Below are positions 43,388 to 52,894 of a stretch of DNA of 64,000 bases, piece by piece. The stretch lies in NCBI GenBank assembly GCA_965220285.1, contig OZ244818.1:5704001-5768000 (forward strand), written 5' to 3'. Made by a program: the position numbers and the translations under genes. The notes below the pieces were generated by a model. The model saw nothing but the letters and a program-made list of their open reading frames with translations. It was not told the origin of the DNA and ran no database searches. How positions within the stretch are numbered: position 1 is the first letter of the stretch; every line of letters starts with the position of its first letter. Source of the stretch: Bin5 sp009843665. Lineage in GTDB: Bacteria > Chloroflexota > Anaerolineae > Caldilineales > Caldilineaceae.

Positions 43388-43713
43388 ACCTGACTGCCCT
43401 CGATCAACCCCACCGCCCCGACGTCGAAGTCGGCGAGCTTCTCTTCGTCGTCGTCGTATACGCCGCCAACATCGTAAGAGATGTCAGAGAAAACATCCGC
43501 AATCTCGTCGGCGGACGTATGACCCACTACGAATCCCTGATCGAAAAAGCAGTCGAGCAGGGCCTTTCCGACCTGGAGCAAAAGGCGGCGGATCGGGGCT
43601 ACGATGGGGTCCTTGGCGTTAAAATCAGTCACCCGGTGGTCGTAGATGGTGGCGTCGAAGTCATCCTCTATGGCAATGGCTACAAACTGGCCGCGCATAA
43701 GGGTAAACCCTGA
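43384..43713 (+). CDS. YbjQ/UPF0145-like protein, third gene of the operon
   Basis: 109 residues from ATG 43384, which overlaps the previous stop as ATGA. The upstream GTG at 43309 reads through the end of the paralog gene and is rejected. The region DVRENIRNLVGGRMTHYESLIEKAVEQGLSDLEQ, followed by GYDGVLGVKISHPVVVDGG, matches the YbjQ (DUF74) pattern. Such proteins are small homo-oligomers described as heavy-metal binding, with an unsettled role. No signal peptide, so cytoplasmic. Tight translational coupling to the two membrane proteins suggests a shared function. Confidence 0.82.
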   Translation: MNLTALDQPHRPDVEVGELLFVVVVYAANIVRDVRENIRNLVGGRMTHYESLIEKAVEQGLSDLEQKAADRGYDGVLGVKISHPVVVDGGVEVILYGNGYKLAAHKGKP

Positions 43714-44122
43714 CGACCCGCCGCACCTCAAGAGACTCTCCACAGCCAATCTGGATGACGCCCAGATCGCCACTGACCCTCAAGGCGGTCACAGGATTTC
43801 TCTTCTTTAGTGCGGGGACGCCGCACGCAACGCCCCCGCGGGTCACTGCCGGCCGCACAGGTTTGGCGGGGTCTCAGATCTGGCTGCTCGTACAGCGCGG
43901 CTCATCCACCCCCAACCGGGAGCCGTCCACCTCAAGGATCGGCCGCCCCCTGTATGCCTGCTCAGGCAGCCACAGGTGCCTCCCTAACATCAGCTCCTCC
44001 AGGCCACGCCGCCGACTACGACAAGCCGCTGGCCACTGAACACTGCAGCCCTGTCCACTGTAGTTCACAAGAAGGGCTGTCTTCGTCAGGCCAGCAGCAT
44101 CGTTCCCTAAAGGGCGCCAAAG
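43714..44122. other. Intergenic region with a degenerate repeat relative
   Basis: No supported gene. Around 43810-43840 the reverse strand reads CGGGGGCGTTGCGTGCGG, resembling the core of the dispersed repeat family (copies A-C), with its own hairpin GTGCGG-ggac-GCCGCAC. It looks like a diverged, inverted relative. The rest is unremarkable. Confidence 0.4.
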
Positions 44123-44157
44123 TTGACGAACCGCCAATTCTCGTGTAAATTACACGA
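44123..44157 (+). promoter_or_regulatory. Candidate gltB promoter with operator palindrome
   Basis: TTGACG (44123-44128), a 17-base spacer, then TAAATT (44146-44151). The -10 region lies inside the 17-bp palindrome TCGTGTAAATTACACGA (44141-44157; 8-bp arms around a single base), a likely repressor or activator site. The hairpin GCGGG-tttat-CCCGC follows at 44165-44179. The distance to the gltB ATG is about 190 bases. Confidence 0.6.
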
Positions 44158-44345
44158 AATCATTGCGGGTTTATCCCGCCAAAATACTCCTGTTGACAAG
44201 GTTTTGCGGTTTGACAAAGACGTCTTCCGAACTTGGCACACGTGCTTCCTTCGCATCCATCGCCTAGATGCAGAGTCGATTTCGCTTAACCAACTGCCCT
44301 GAGCGAAGGACGCGAAAGGAGATGCTCTATTGAGGAGATGACGTT

Positions 44346-47300
44346 ATGTCGGACATGAAATCAAGTTCTTCCCTTTATCACAAGTCCACTCCCCATTCAC
44401 TAGCGGGTCTGCCTGCCAAACAAGGGCTGTATGACCCGCGCTATGAGCATGACGCGTGCGGCGTTGGATTCGTGGTTAACATCAAGGGAGAAAAGTCGAA
44501 CGCCATCGTCACTCAGGGTCTGGAGGTACTGCTTAACCTTGCGCATCGCGGGGCGTGCGGATGCGAGCCGAACACGGGCGACGGAGCCGGCGTTCTCATG
44601 CAGATGCCGGACAAGTTCATGCGGAAGGTCGCCGAGGAGGAGGGTATCGACTTGCCTCCTGAAGGCGACTACGCGGTTGGGATGATTTTTCTTCCGCCGA
44701 GAGGGGATTACCGCTTCCTGTGTGAGCAACTCTTCGAAAGGATTGTCCGCTCAGAAGGACAGACCGTTCTCGGCTGGCGCACAGTTCCGACGGCCAATGA
44801 TGAGTTGGGCTACACGGCTCGCCTCGGCGAACCGGTCGTGCGGCAGGTTTTCATCGGGCGCAACCCCAATCGATTGACAGGAGACGACGACCTTGCATTC
44901 GAACGCAAACTATATGTGATTCGAAAGCAGGCGGAAAACCGGATCCGGTATTCCCAATTGCGCGAAGGCGACGCATTCTACGTCGCCAGCCTCTCATCGC
45001 GCACAGTCGTTTACAAAGGCATGTTGATGGCGCCGCAGGTCAGGGGATTCTACCCTGATTTGTTAGACGGGGATATGGAATCGGCGTTGATCGTCATTCA
45101 CTCGCGGTTCAGTACGAATACCTTCCCCAGTTGGGAGCGTGCTCACCCTTATCGGTACATGATTCACAATGGTGAGATCAACACTTTGCGCGGTAACGAG
45201 AACTGGATGTTCGCCAGACAGTCCCAGTTTGAGAGCGAGTTGTTTGGCAGTGACATCAAGAAGATTCTGCCTATCATTCACGACGACGGCAGCGATTCGG
45301 CTAAATTCGACGAAACGCTCGAGTTCCTCTATTTGTCCGGACGGACGCTGCCGCACGCGATGATGATGATGATCCCGGAGCCGTGGTCGCAGCATGAGAC
45401 GATGAGCGACGCCAAGAAAGCTTTCTACGAGTACCACAGCACAATGATGGAGCCGTGGGACGGGCCGGCATCCATGGTCTTTACCGACGGTACGATTGTA
45501 GGTGCGGTGTTGGACCGCAACGGGCTGCGCCCCTCGCGCTACTGCGTCACCAAAGACGACATGGTGGTGATGGCATCGGAGGTGGGCGTACTGCCGATGG
45601 AGCCGGAACGCATCCTCAAGAAGGCGCGCCTGGAACCGGGCCGGATGTTTCTGGTCGATACTTCGCAAGGCCGCATCATTTCCGACGAGGAGCTCAAGGA
45701 GACGATGGCCGGCGCGCATCCTTACCGCGAGTGGCTTGACGAGCACTTGGTCAGCCTAGACGAGATTCCCGAGCCGGAGGCGGAAGTACCGGGTGTTGAC
45801 CACGGTACCATGCTCGAGCGGCAACAGATTTTCGGCTACACATTTGAGCAGTTGCGTATTCTGATGGCGCCAATGGCTACAGACGGGGTCGAAGCGCTGG
45901 GCGCCATGGGCAATGACACGCCGGCGGCGGCACTGTCCAACCACTCTCAGCTGCTTTACAACTATTTCAAGCAACTCTTTGCCCAGGTGACCAACCCGCC
46001 GATCGACGCGATCCGCGAGGAACTGATCACCGCCACCGAGGTGATGATGGGCACCGAGTTGAACTTGCTTGAGACCAAGCCGGAGAACTGCCACCAACTC
46101 AAGCTCAGACAGCCCATTCTCACCAACGAGGAGCTGGCAAAGATCCGGCACATTGAGAGCAGCGGCGCCGAGGGCTTCCGCACTAAGACGCTTCCGATTC
46201 TATTTGACGTACACGGCGGAAGGGATGCGCTGGAACAGGCTCTTGAAGATCTGTTTCAGGCGGCGGCCGAGGCAATCGAAGAGGGGTTCAATATCCTGAT
46301 TCTTTCGGACCGGGGCGTTGGTCCCGGCATTGCGCCAATTCCGGCACTGCTGGCTACGTCAGGGTTGCACCACCATCTCATCCGCAATGAGACACGAACG
46401 CGCACCGCGCTGGTCGTGGAATCGGGCGAACCGCGTGAGGTTCACCACCTTTCTCTGCTCATCGGTTTTGGTGCTACGGCGGTCAACCCTTATCTGGCCC
46501 TAGAGACACTGGCCCAGATGATTCAGGACCGACTTCTCATCGATATCGACCACGACACCGCGATTTACAATTACGTCAAGGCGGCGATGAAAGGGGTCGT
46601 CAAAGTCCTTTCAAAGATGGGCATCTCGACTATCCAGAGCTACTGCGGCGCCCAGATTTTCGAAGCACTTGGGCTGAGCCAGAGATTGGTTGACAAGTAC
46701 TTTACCTGGACGTCCAGCCGCGTAGAGGGTATCGGTCTCTCCGAGATCTTCAATGAGATAAAGATTCGACATGATCGGGCCTACCCTGTTCGCCTCTACG
46801 CTCAGTCTGAGTCCAACGGCCACGGTCTGGTTGCGTTGAAGCCGGAAGTGTCTGCTGCCAACGGTAACGGCCACGGCGGCCAGCTGCTCTCCCCTGGCGG
46901 CGACTACCAGTGGCGCAAAGATGGGGAGTTGCACCTTTTCAATCCACGTACGGTACACCTGCTGCAAAAGGCGACCCGCGACAATGACTACGAGTCCTTC
47001 AAGGCGTACACGAAGGACATCGACCAGATGAACAAGGAGTGGTGCAACCTGCGGGGCCTGCTGGAGTTTGATTTTGAAGGCTCCCAAAGTATCCCCATTG
47101 AAGAAGTTGAACCGGTGGAGTCGATCTGCAAACGGTTCAAGACCGGGGCCATGTCTTACGGCTCGATCAGCAAAGAGGCGCACGAGACTCTTGCCATCGC
47201 GATGAACCGCATCGGGGGGCGGAGCAATACGGGCGAAGGCGGGGAGGATCCGGCCCGATACATCCTTGAGCCAAACGGTGATTCGAAGAACAGCGCCATC

Positions 47301-49166
47301 AAGCAGGTGGCATCTGCCCGCTTCGGGGTGACCAGCAACTATCTTGTCAATGCGAGGGAGTTGCAGATTAAGATGGCGCAGGGGGCCAAGCCGGGCGAAG
47401 GAGGCCAGCTGCCTGGGAAGAAGGTCTACCCGTGGATTGCGGAAGTGCGGCACTCGACGCCTGGTGTGGGATTAATTTCGCCGCCGCCGCACCATGACAT
47501 CTATTCGATCGAAGACCTGGCCGAGCTGATTCACGACCTGAAGAACTCCAACCACCACGCCCGGATCAATGTGAAGCTGGTGTCGGAGGTTGGAGTGGGC
47601 ACGGTCGCGGCCGGCGTAGCCAAGGGACATGCCGACGTTATCCTGATTAGCGGCCATGACGGCGGGACTGGAGCGTCGCCGCAGACCAGCATCAAGCACG
47701 CGGGCCTGCCTTGGGAGTTGGGTGTCGCCGAGACCCACCAGACTCTGCTCATCAACAATCTGCGCAGCCGCGTCGTCGTCGAGACGGACGGGCAGCTCAA
47801 GACAGGCAGAGACCTCGCAATAGCGGCGCTGCTGGGCGCTGAGGAGTTTGGGTTTGCCACCAGCCCTCTGGTTGCATTGGGCTGCATTATGATGCGCGTC
47901 TGCCAACTGGACACCTGCCCAGTCGGCGTCGCCACGCAGAACCCCGAACTGCGAAAGATGTTCACGGGCGACCCGCAGCATGTGGTCAATTTCATGTACT
48001 TTATCGCCCAGGAGTTGCGGGAGTACATGGCAAAACTCGGCTTCCGAACAGTGAACGAAATGATCGGGCGCACTGATCGACTCGAGGCGCCGCAATCGAT
48101 CGAACATTGGAAGGCGCAGGGCATCGACCTGACTGCAATCCTGCACCGGCCGGATGTACCGGAGGATTGGGGGCGCTATTGCCAGATTGATCAGGATCAT
48201 GGCCTGGACAAGGCGTTGGACAATACGACACTGCTGGAACTCTGCATGCCGGCACTTGAAAACAGTGTGGAAGTAGTGCAACGAGTTCAATCGGGACAGG
48301 GAGGGGACGAGAAGGATGGGGCCTTAAGGCGCGTCAAAGCGACTCTTCCCATACGCAACACGAACCGGGTTGTCGGTACGATTACCGGCAGTGAGATTAC
48401 CCGCCGCTTCGGACCTGACGGGCTGCCCGAGGACACTATCCAGTTGCATTTTCACGGTGCGGCCGGCCAGAGTTTCGGGGCGTTCATTCCCGAAGGCATG
48501 ACGCTGGAGCTTGAGGGCGACGGCAATGATTATTTCGGCAAGGGCCTTTCGGGCGGCAAGATTATCGCCTACCCGCCCTACGGCTCGACGTTCAAGGCTG
48601 AAGACAACATCATCATCGGCAACGTTGCCTTCTACGGCGCCACCAGCGGCCAGGCTTACATTCGCGGCATGGCGGGCGAGCGCTTCTGTGTCCGAAACTC
48701 CGGCATGCATGCTGTCATCGAGGGCGTAGGCGACCACGGCTGCGAATACATGACGGGCGGCCGCGTGGTCGTATTGGGGCGCACAGGGCGGAACTTTGCC
48801 GCGGGCATGTCGGGCGGTATCGCCTATGTGCTTGATGAAAAGCCGGTAGACGGAGTTCACTTCGACAAGCGCGTGAATCTAGAGATGGTTGAAATCGGGA
48901 AACTCGAAGACCCGGATGAGATCACCGAAGTTCGAGAAATGGTCCAGCGCCACTATGCCTATACCAACTCAGAAGTGGCCGGACAGATCCTTTCGGATTG
49001 GGACAGCTATGTAGGCAAGTTTGTAAGAGTGTTGCCGAGAGATTATAAGCGCATGCTGCAGTGTCTCGCCGAAGTAGAGGCCATGGGTCTCAAGGGGGCG
49101 GAGGCGATGATGGCCGCGTTTGAGCGCAATAGCCAAGACCTGGCGGCGCGCGTGAGCGGGAACTGA
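44346..49166 (+). CDS. gltB: Glutamate synthase large subunit
   Basis: NADPH-type glutamate synthase alpha subunit, 1606 residues: transfers glutamine amide nitrogen to 2-oxoglutarate, giving two glutamates. Cys38 in YEHDACGVGFV is the N-terminal nucleophile after removal of a 37-residue propeptide. The glutaminase domain (about 38-430) is followed by the central domain and the FMN barrel. CIMMRVCQLDTCPVG near residue 1180 binds the 3Fe-4S cluster. The C-terminal beta-helix (GMSGGIAYVL) is present. The linker around residue 815-845 is Gly/Asn-rich. gltD follows 77 bases downstream. It supplies glutamate, the amino donor for the aminotransferase steps of the window's pathways. Confidence 0.97.
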   Translation: MSDMKSSSSLYHKSTPHSLAGLPAKQGLYDPRYEHDACGVGFVVNIKGEKSNAIVTQGLEVLLNLAHRGACGCEPNTGDGAGVLMQMPDKFMRKVAEEEGIDLPPEGDYAVGMIFLPPRGDYRFLCEQLFERIVRSEGQTVLGWRTVPTANDELGYTARLGEPVVRQVFIGRNPNRLTGDDDLAFERKLYVIRKQAENRIRYSQLREGDAFYVASLSSRTVVYKGMLMAPQVRGFYPDLLDGDMESALIVIHSRFSTNTFPSWERAHPYRYMIHNGEINTLRGNENWMFARQSQFESELFGSDIKKILPIIHDDGSDSAKFDETLEFLYLSGRTLPHAMMMMIPEPWSQHETMSDAKKAFYEYHSTMMEPWDGPASMVFTDGTIVGAVLDRNGLRPSRYCVTKDDMVVMASEVGVLPMEPERILKKARLEPGRMFLVDTSQGRIISDEELKETMAGAHPYREWLDEHLVSLDEIPEPEAEVPGVDHGTMLERQQIFGYTFEQLRILMAPMATDGVEALGAMGNDTPAAALSNHSQLLYNYFKQLFAQVTNPPIDAIREELITATEVMMGTELNLLETKPENCHQLKLRQPILTNEELAKIRHIESSGAEGFRTKTLPILFDVHGGRDALEQALEDLFQAAAEAIEEGFNILILSDRGVGPGIAPIPALLATSGLHHHLIRNETRTRTALVVESGEPREVHHLSLLIGFGATAVNPYLALETLAQMIQDRLLIDIDHDTAIYNYVKAAMKGVVKVLSKMGISTIQSYCGAQIFEALGLSQRLVDKYFTWTSSRVEGIGLSEIFNEIKIRHDRAYPVRLYAQSESNGHGLVALKPEVSAANGNGHGGQLLSPGGDYQWRKDGELHLFNPRTVHLLQKATRDNDYESFKAYTKDIDQMNKEWCNLRGLLEFDFEGSQSIPIEEVEPVESICKRFKTGAMSYGSISKEAHETLAIAMNRIGGRSNTGEGGEDPARYILEPNGDSKNSAIKQVASARFGVTSNYLVNARELQIKMAQGAKPGEGGQLPGKKVYPWIAEVRHSTPGVGLISPPPHHDIYSIEDLAELIHDLKNSNHHARINVKLVSEVGVGTVAAGVAKGHADVILISGHDGGTGASPQTSIKHAGLPWELGVAETHQTLLINNLRSRVVVETDGQLKTGRDLAIAALLGAEEFGFATSPLVALGCIMMRVCQLDTCPVGVATQNPELRKMFTGDPQHVVNFMYFIAQELREYMAKLGFRTVNEMIGRTDRLEAPQSIEHWKAQGIDLTAILHRPDVPEDWGRYCQIDQDHGLDKALDNTTLLELCMPALENSVEVVQRVQSGQGGDEKDGALRRVKATLPIRNTNRVVGTITGSEITRRFGPDGLPEDTIQLHFHGAAGQSFGAFIPEGMTLELEGDGNDYFGKGLSGGKIIAYPPYGSTFKAEDNIIIGNVAFYGATSGQAYIRGMAGERFCVRNSGMHAVIEGVGDHGCEYMTGGRVVVLGRTGRNFAAGMSGGIAYVLDEKPVDGVHFDKRVNLEMVEIGKLEDPDEITEVREMVQRHYAYTNSEVAGQILSDWDSYVGKFVRVLPRDYKRMLQCLAEVEAMGLKGAEAMMAAFERNSQDLAARVSGN

Positions 49167-49243
49167 GCAGTGCTTAACAGAGTACATCGAATCGGTATTG
49201 CGCGTTAACCCTTTCCACGCAATACGCAGTCAGGAGATTTCGA

Positions 49244-50743
49244 ATGGGTAAACCAACCGGCTTTCTTGAATTCGAGCGGCAGCCATTTCCGGAACGCGCG
49301 CCCCTTGAACGAATTCAGGATTGGGACGAATTTCATCTCCATCTGTCGACGGAGGATCTGCAGGAGCAGGGCGCCCGCTGCATGGACTGCGGCATTCCGT
49401 TTTGCCACACGGGTACGATGCCGGAGGGCGGCTGCCCCATCAACAACTTGATCCCTGAGTGGAATGATCTAGTCTATCAGAATCGATGGCGAGAGGCGTT
49501 GGACAGGCTGCACGCAACCAACAATTTCCCTGAGTTTACCGGCCGCGTCTGCCCGGCCCCGTGCGAAGGCTCGTGCACTCTGGGCATTATTGAGCCGCCG
49601 GTAACGATTAAGAGCATCGAATGCGCGATCATCGACAGGGGATTTGAAGAGGGTTGGGTGGTAGCACAACCGCCCGTGGTGCGCACGGGCAAGAAAGTAG
49701 CCGTCGTGGGATCGGGGCCGGCCGGACTTGCCTGCGCCGACCAGCTCAACACTGCCGGCCATACGGTCACCGTCTATGAACGGGCCGACCGCATAGGCGG
49801 GCTACTGATGTACGGCATCCCGAACATGAAGCTGGAAAAGGAGCGCGTCGAGCAGCGCGTCGACCTGATGCGCGCTGAAGGCGTTACTTTCACAACAAAC
49901 TGCGAAGTAGGGAAAGACATTCCGGCCGACAGTCTTCTCGAAGAGAATGATGCGATCGTACTCTGTGGGGGTGCCACCCATCCCCGTGATCTGCCAATCG
50001 AGGGCAGGGAGCTGGAGGGTATTCACTTTGCCATGGAGTTCCTTCACGGCAACACGAAGCAGCTGCTCGATAGCAAGTATGGAGAAGTTCCAGGGGAGGG
50101 CTTCAGTTATCCGTTTATCTCGGCTGAGGGCAAGGACGTCATAGTGATTGGCGGCGGCGACACGGGCAACGACTGCCTAGGTACGTCGATGCGACACGGG
50201 TGCAATAGTGTCAGCATGTTTGAGATCTTGCCGCAGCCGCCACAGGAACGGGCTGCAAGCAATCCCTGGCCAGAGTGGCCGAACATTTTTCGCGTGGACT
50301 ACGGCCACGCCGAAGCGGCAGCCCGCTTTGGCGCAGACCCGCGCACTTTCGAGATTAGCACCAAGAGGTTCGTAGGCGACGAAAGCGGCCGACTGAAGGA
50401 ACTCCACACTGTCCTGATCGAATGGTTGCCAAGCGTTAACGGGGCTCGCCCCGAAATGCGCGAAGTGCCCGGCAGCGAAAAGGTATGGCCGGCCCAGTTG
50501 GTTTTGCTGGCGATGGGCTTCCTTGGCCCAGAGAATCCCGTCCTGGATCAGTTGGGCGTCGAGAGAGATGCCCGCTCCAATGCACAGGCCGAGTACGGCA
50601 AGTTCGCCACCAACGTTCCCGGCGTGTTTGCCGCCGGCGACATGCGCCGGGGGCAAAGCCTGGTCGTTTGGGCAATCAACGAAGGACGCGGCGCGGCGCG
50701 AGAGTGCGACCGTTTTCTGATGGGCGAGACGAGCCTACCTTAA
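49244..50743 (+). CDS. gltD: Glutamate synthase small subunit
   Basis: Beta subunit, 499 residues: oxidises NADPH and passes electrons via FAD and 4Fe-4S clusters to GltB. The cysteine-rich N-terminus is CMDCGIPFCHTGTMPEGGCP near residues 46-65. The FAD motif VAVVGSGPAGLACADQL lies near 148 and the NADPH motif IVIGGGDTGNDCLGTS-type (here VIVIGGGDTGNDCLG) near 300. The C-terminal GVFAAGDMRRGQSLVVWAI is the second FAD-contact motif. ATG 49244 follows CAGGAG. leuC begins 50 bases downstream, so the gltBD transcript may continue into the leucine genes. Confidence 0.96.
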   Translation: MGKPTGFLEFERQPFPERAPLERIQDWDEFHLHLSTEDLQEQGARCMDCGIPFCHTGTMPEGGCPINNLIPEWNDLVYQNRWREALDRLHATNNFPEFTGRVCPAPCEGSCTLGIIEPPVTIKSIECAIIDRGFEEGWVVAQPPVVRTGKKVAVVGSGPAGLACADQLNTAGHTVTVYERADRIGGLLMYGIPNMKLEKERVEQRVDLMRAEGVTFTTNCEVGKDIPADSLLEENDAIVLCGGATHPRDLPIEGRELEGIHFAMEFLHGNTKQLLDSKYGEVPGEGFSYPFISAEGKDVIVIGGGDTGNDCLGTSMRHGCNSVSMFEILPQPPQERAASNPWPEWPNIFRVDYGHAEAAARFGADPRTFEISTKRFVGDESGRLKELHTVLIEWLPSVNGARPEMREVPGSEKVWPAQLVLLAMGFLGPENPVLDQLGVERDARSNAQAEYGKFATNVPGVFAAGDMRRGQSLVVWAINEGRGAARECDRFLMGETSLP

Positions 50744-50793
50744 GCAGGCCGACCCCTAGGAATTGCAACACAATAGAGGCTAGGAAAGGTAGA

Positions 50794-52197
50794 ATGGGAA
50801 AGACGCTATTCGAAAAGATTTGGGATGCGCACGTGATTGCGCAAGATGAAGGCGCGCCAGCCGTGCTCTACATCGATGCCCACCTGGTTCACGAAGTCAC
50901 GTCCCCGCAGGCGTTCGCCACACTTCGCGAACGGGGCCTGCCCGTGCGACGGCCGGACAAGACATTCGCCACCATGGACCACGCCATTCCCACTCGCATC
51001 GGGGCCGTGGAGGTCGACTGGCCGGACGATGCGGCCACTCAGGTTCGCGCCCTGCGAACAAATTGCGACGACTTCGGTGTTCCACTCTTCGATATTGAAG
51101 GCGACATCCAGGGCATCGTTCATGTGATCGGGCCCGAATTGGGGATCACGCAGCCGGGCATGACGATCGTGTGCGGCGACAGTCACACCAGCACGCACGG
51201 CGCGTTCGGGGCGTTGGCGTTCGGCATAGGGACCAGCGAGGTCGGCCACGTACTGGCAACGCAATGCCTGATGCAGAAGCAGGCGAAGACCTTCGCCATC
51301 AACGTTGAGGGCTCGCTTGGGCACGGTGTGACGGCCAAAGATATCATTCTCGCGATCATCGCCAAGAACGGTGCCGGCGGCGGTGTGGGCTACGTCTTCG
51401 AGTACCGCGGCGAAGCGATCCGGGCCCTCAACATGGCCAGCCGCATGACCATCTGCAACATGAGCATTGAAGGCGGCGCGCGGGCGGGCCTAATCGCCCC
51501 TGACGAGACTACGTTCGAATACATCAAAGGGCGAACATACGCGCCCAAGGGCGATGGTTGGGACAGTGCGGTCGCCCACTGGCGCACGTTGAAGACTGAC
51601 GACGACGCTGTTTTTGACCGCGAGTTGACGCTGGACGCGTCTGCGCTCGAGCCGATGGTGACCTACGGAACCAATCCCGGTCAGGGCGTGCCCGTCACCA
51701 AACGGGTACCCAAAGCAAGTGATCTGGACGACCCTGCGGAAAGGCGCAGCCTCCAGAGCGCGCTTGAGTACATGGGCCTGACCGAAGGCCAACCCATCCA
51801 AGGACAGCACGTCGACATCGTCTTTATCGGCTCCTGCACCAACAGCCGCATTGAAGATTTGCGCGCGGCGGCATCCATTGCCAAGGGCCGACGCGTGTCC
51901 AGTCATGTGGAAGCGCTGGTCGTACCGGGATCCAAGGCGGTCAAGGCCCAAGCGGAAGCAGAAGGCCTCGACCGCATTTTCAGCGAAGCCGGTTTTGAGT
52001 GGCGCGGGGCAGGCTGCAGCATGTGCCTGGCGATGAACGATGACAAGGCCGGCGAGGGCAAGTATGTCGCCAGCACCAGCAACCGCAACTTCATGGGCAG
52101 ACAGGGCCCGGGGAGCCGTTCCCTTTTGATGAGCCCAATCATGGCCGCAGCAGCTGCAGTTAACGGCCGCGTCACCGACGTGCGGGAGATCCTCTGA
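50794..52197 (+). CDS. leuC: Isopropylmalate isomerase large subunit
   Basis: 467 residues, the usual length. It converts 2-isopropylmalate to 3-isopropylmalate (and citramalate to methylmalate) with LeuD and a 4Fe-4S cluster. The ATG at 50794 follows TAGGAAAGG; the long upstream open frame overlaps gltD and is rejected. VCGDSHTSTHGAFGALAFGIGTSEV is the substrate block. VFIGSCTNSRIEDLRAAA and GCSMCLAMNDDK hold the cluster cysteines. RNFMGRQGPGSRSLLMSP is typical. Its TGA overlaps the leuD ATG (TGATG), giving coupled translation of the two subunits. Confidence 0.96.
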   Translation: MGKTLFEKIWDAHVIAQDEGAPAVLYIDAHLVHEVTSPQAFATLRERGLPVRRPDKTFATMDHAIPTRIGAVEVDWPDDAATQVRALRTNCDDFGVPLFDIEGDIQGIVHVIGPELGITQPGMTIVCGDSHTSTHGAFGALAFGIGTSEVGHVLATQCLMQKQAKTFAINVEGSLGHGVTAKDIILAIIAKNGAGGGVGYVFEYRGEAIRALNMASRMTICNMSIEGGARAGLIAPDETTFEYIKGRTYAPKGDGWDSAVAHWRTLKTDDDAVFDRELTLDASALEPMVTYGTNPGQGVPVTKRVPKASDLDDPAERRSLQSALEYMGLTEGQPIQGQHVDIVFIGSCTNSRIEDLRAAASIAKGRRVSSHVEALVVPGSKAVKAQAEAEGLDRIFSEAGFEWRGAGCSMCLAMNDDKAGEGKYVASTSNRNFMGRQGPGSRSLLMSPIMAAAAAVNGRVTDVREIL

Positions 52198-52814
52198 TGC
52201 AACCATTCACCACGCTGACATCAACCGCACTGCCGCTGCGCACTGAAAACGTCGACACAGACCAGATCATTCCTGCCCGTTATCTTACGGCCGTCACCCA
52301 AGAGGGTATGGGCGACGGGCTTTTTTCGTGGTGGCGCTACGCGCGCGACGGCAGCCCGAACCCTGACTTCGTTCTCAATGAACCCCAATACCAGGGCTCT
52401 GGAATCCTCGTGGCCGGCCGCAACTTCGGTATCGGATCCAGCCGTGAGCATGCCGTATGGGCGCTCACACAGTACGGGTTTCGAGCGGTTATTTCGCCGG
52501 CGTTTGCCGACATCTTTTACAACAACAGCCTGAAGAACGGACTCCTGCCGATCAGGTTGCCTGAAGAGACTGTCGGCCGTTTGCTCGACCTGGTCGAGGA
52601 AGTTCCGCATACCAGCATTTTCATCGACCTGCCAAGCCAGACAGTCGCTCTGCCTGACCTTGACGGCGGCACAGAGGGCGAAGCGGAAGGTCCATTTTCA
52701 TTTGACATTGATCCTTTCCGTAAGCGGTGCCTGCTGCGCGGCTTGGATGACCTCGGCTATCTTCTGGACAAGGAGGAGCAGATCAGCGCCTTTGAGGCCG
52801 CGGCGTCATACTGA
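52197..52814 (+). CDS. leuD: Isopropylmalate isomerase small subunit
   Basis: 205 residues. ENVDTDQIIPARYL is the substrate-recognition loop, clearly different from the YTY loop of lysU in this window. VAGRNFGIGSSREHAVWAL is the phosphate-binding loop and NNSLKNGLLPIRLPEE follows. FDIDPFRKRCLLRGLDDLGYLL is the typical LeuD C-terminus. It starts inside the leuC stop codon. With cimA in the window it should also act in the citramalate route to isoleucine. Confidence 0.95.
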   Translation: MQPFTTLTSTALPLRTENVDTDQIIPARYLTAVTQEGMGDGLFSWWRYARDGSPNPDFVLNEPQYQGSGILVAGRNFGIGSSREHAVWALTQYGFRAVISPAFADIFYNNSLKNGLLPIRLPEETVGRLLDLVEEVPHTSIFIDLPSQTVALPDLDGGTEGEAEGPFSFDIDPFRKRCLLRGLDDLGYLLDKEEQISAFEAAASY

Positions 52815-52894
52815 CGGTTCTTGATTTCAAGCTGCACTTGCCGAGAGGACTGGTTCCGCAAGCAGCCTATCGGGAGCTGGCGAATGGAAGGGGG

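Noticed and set aside
50485..50793. Extended N-terminus for leuC overlapping gltD
   Set aside because: The extension is a shadow of the gltD C-terminus; the ATG at 50794 gives the normal LeuC length with a ribosome-binding site.
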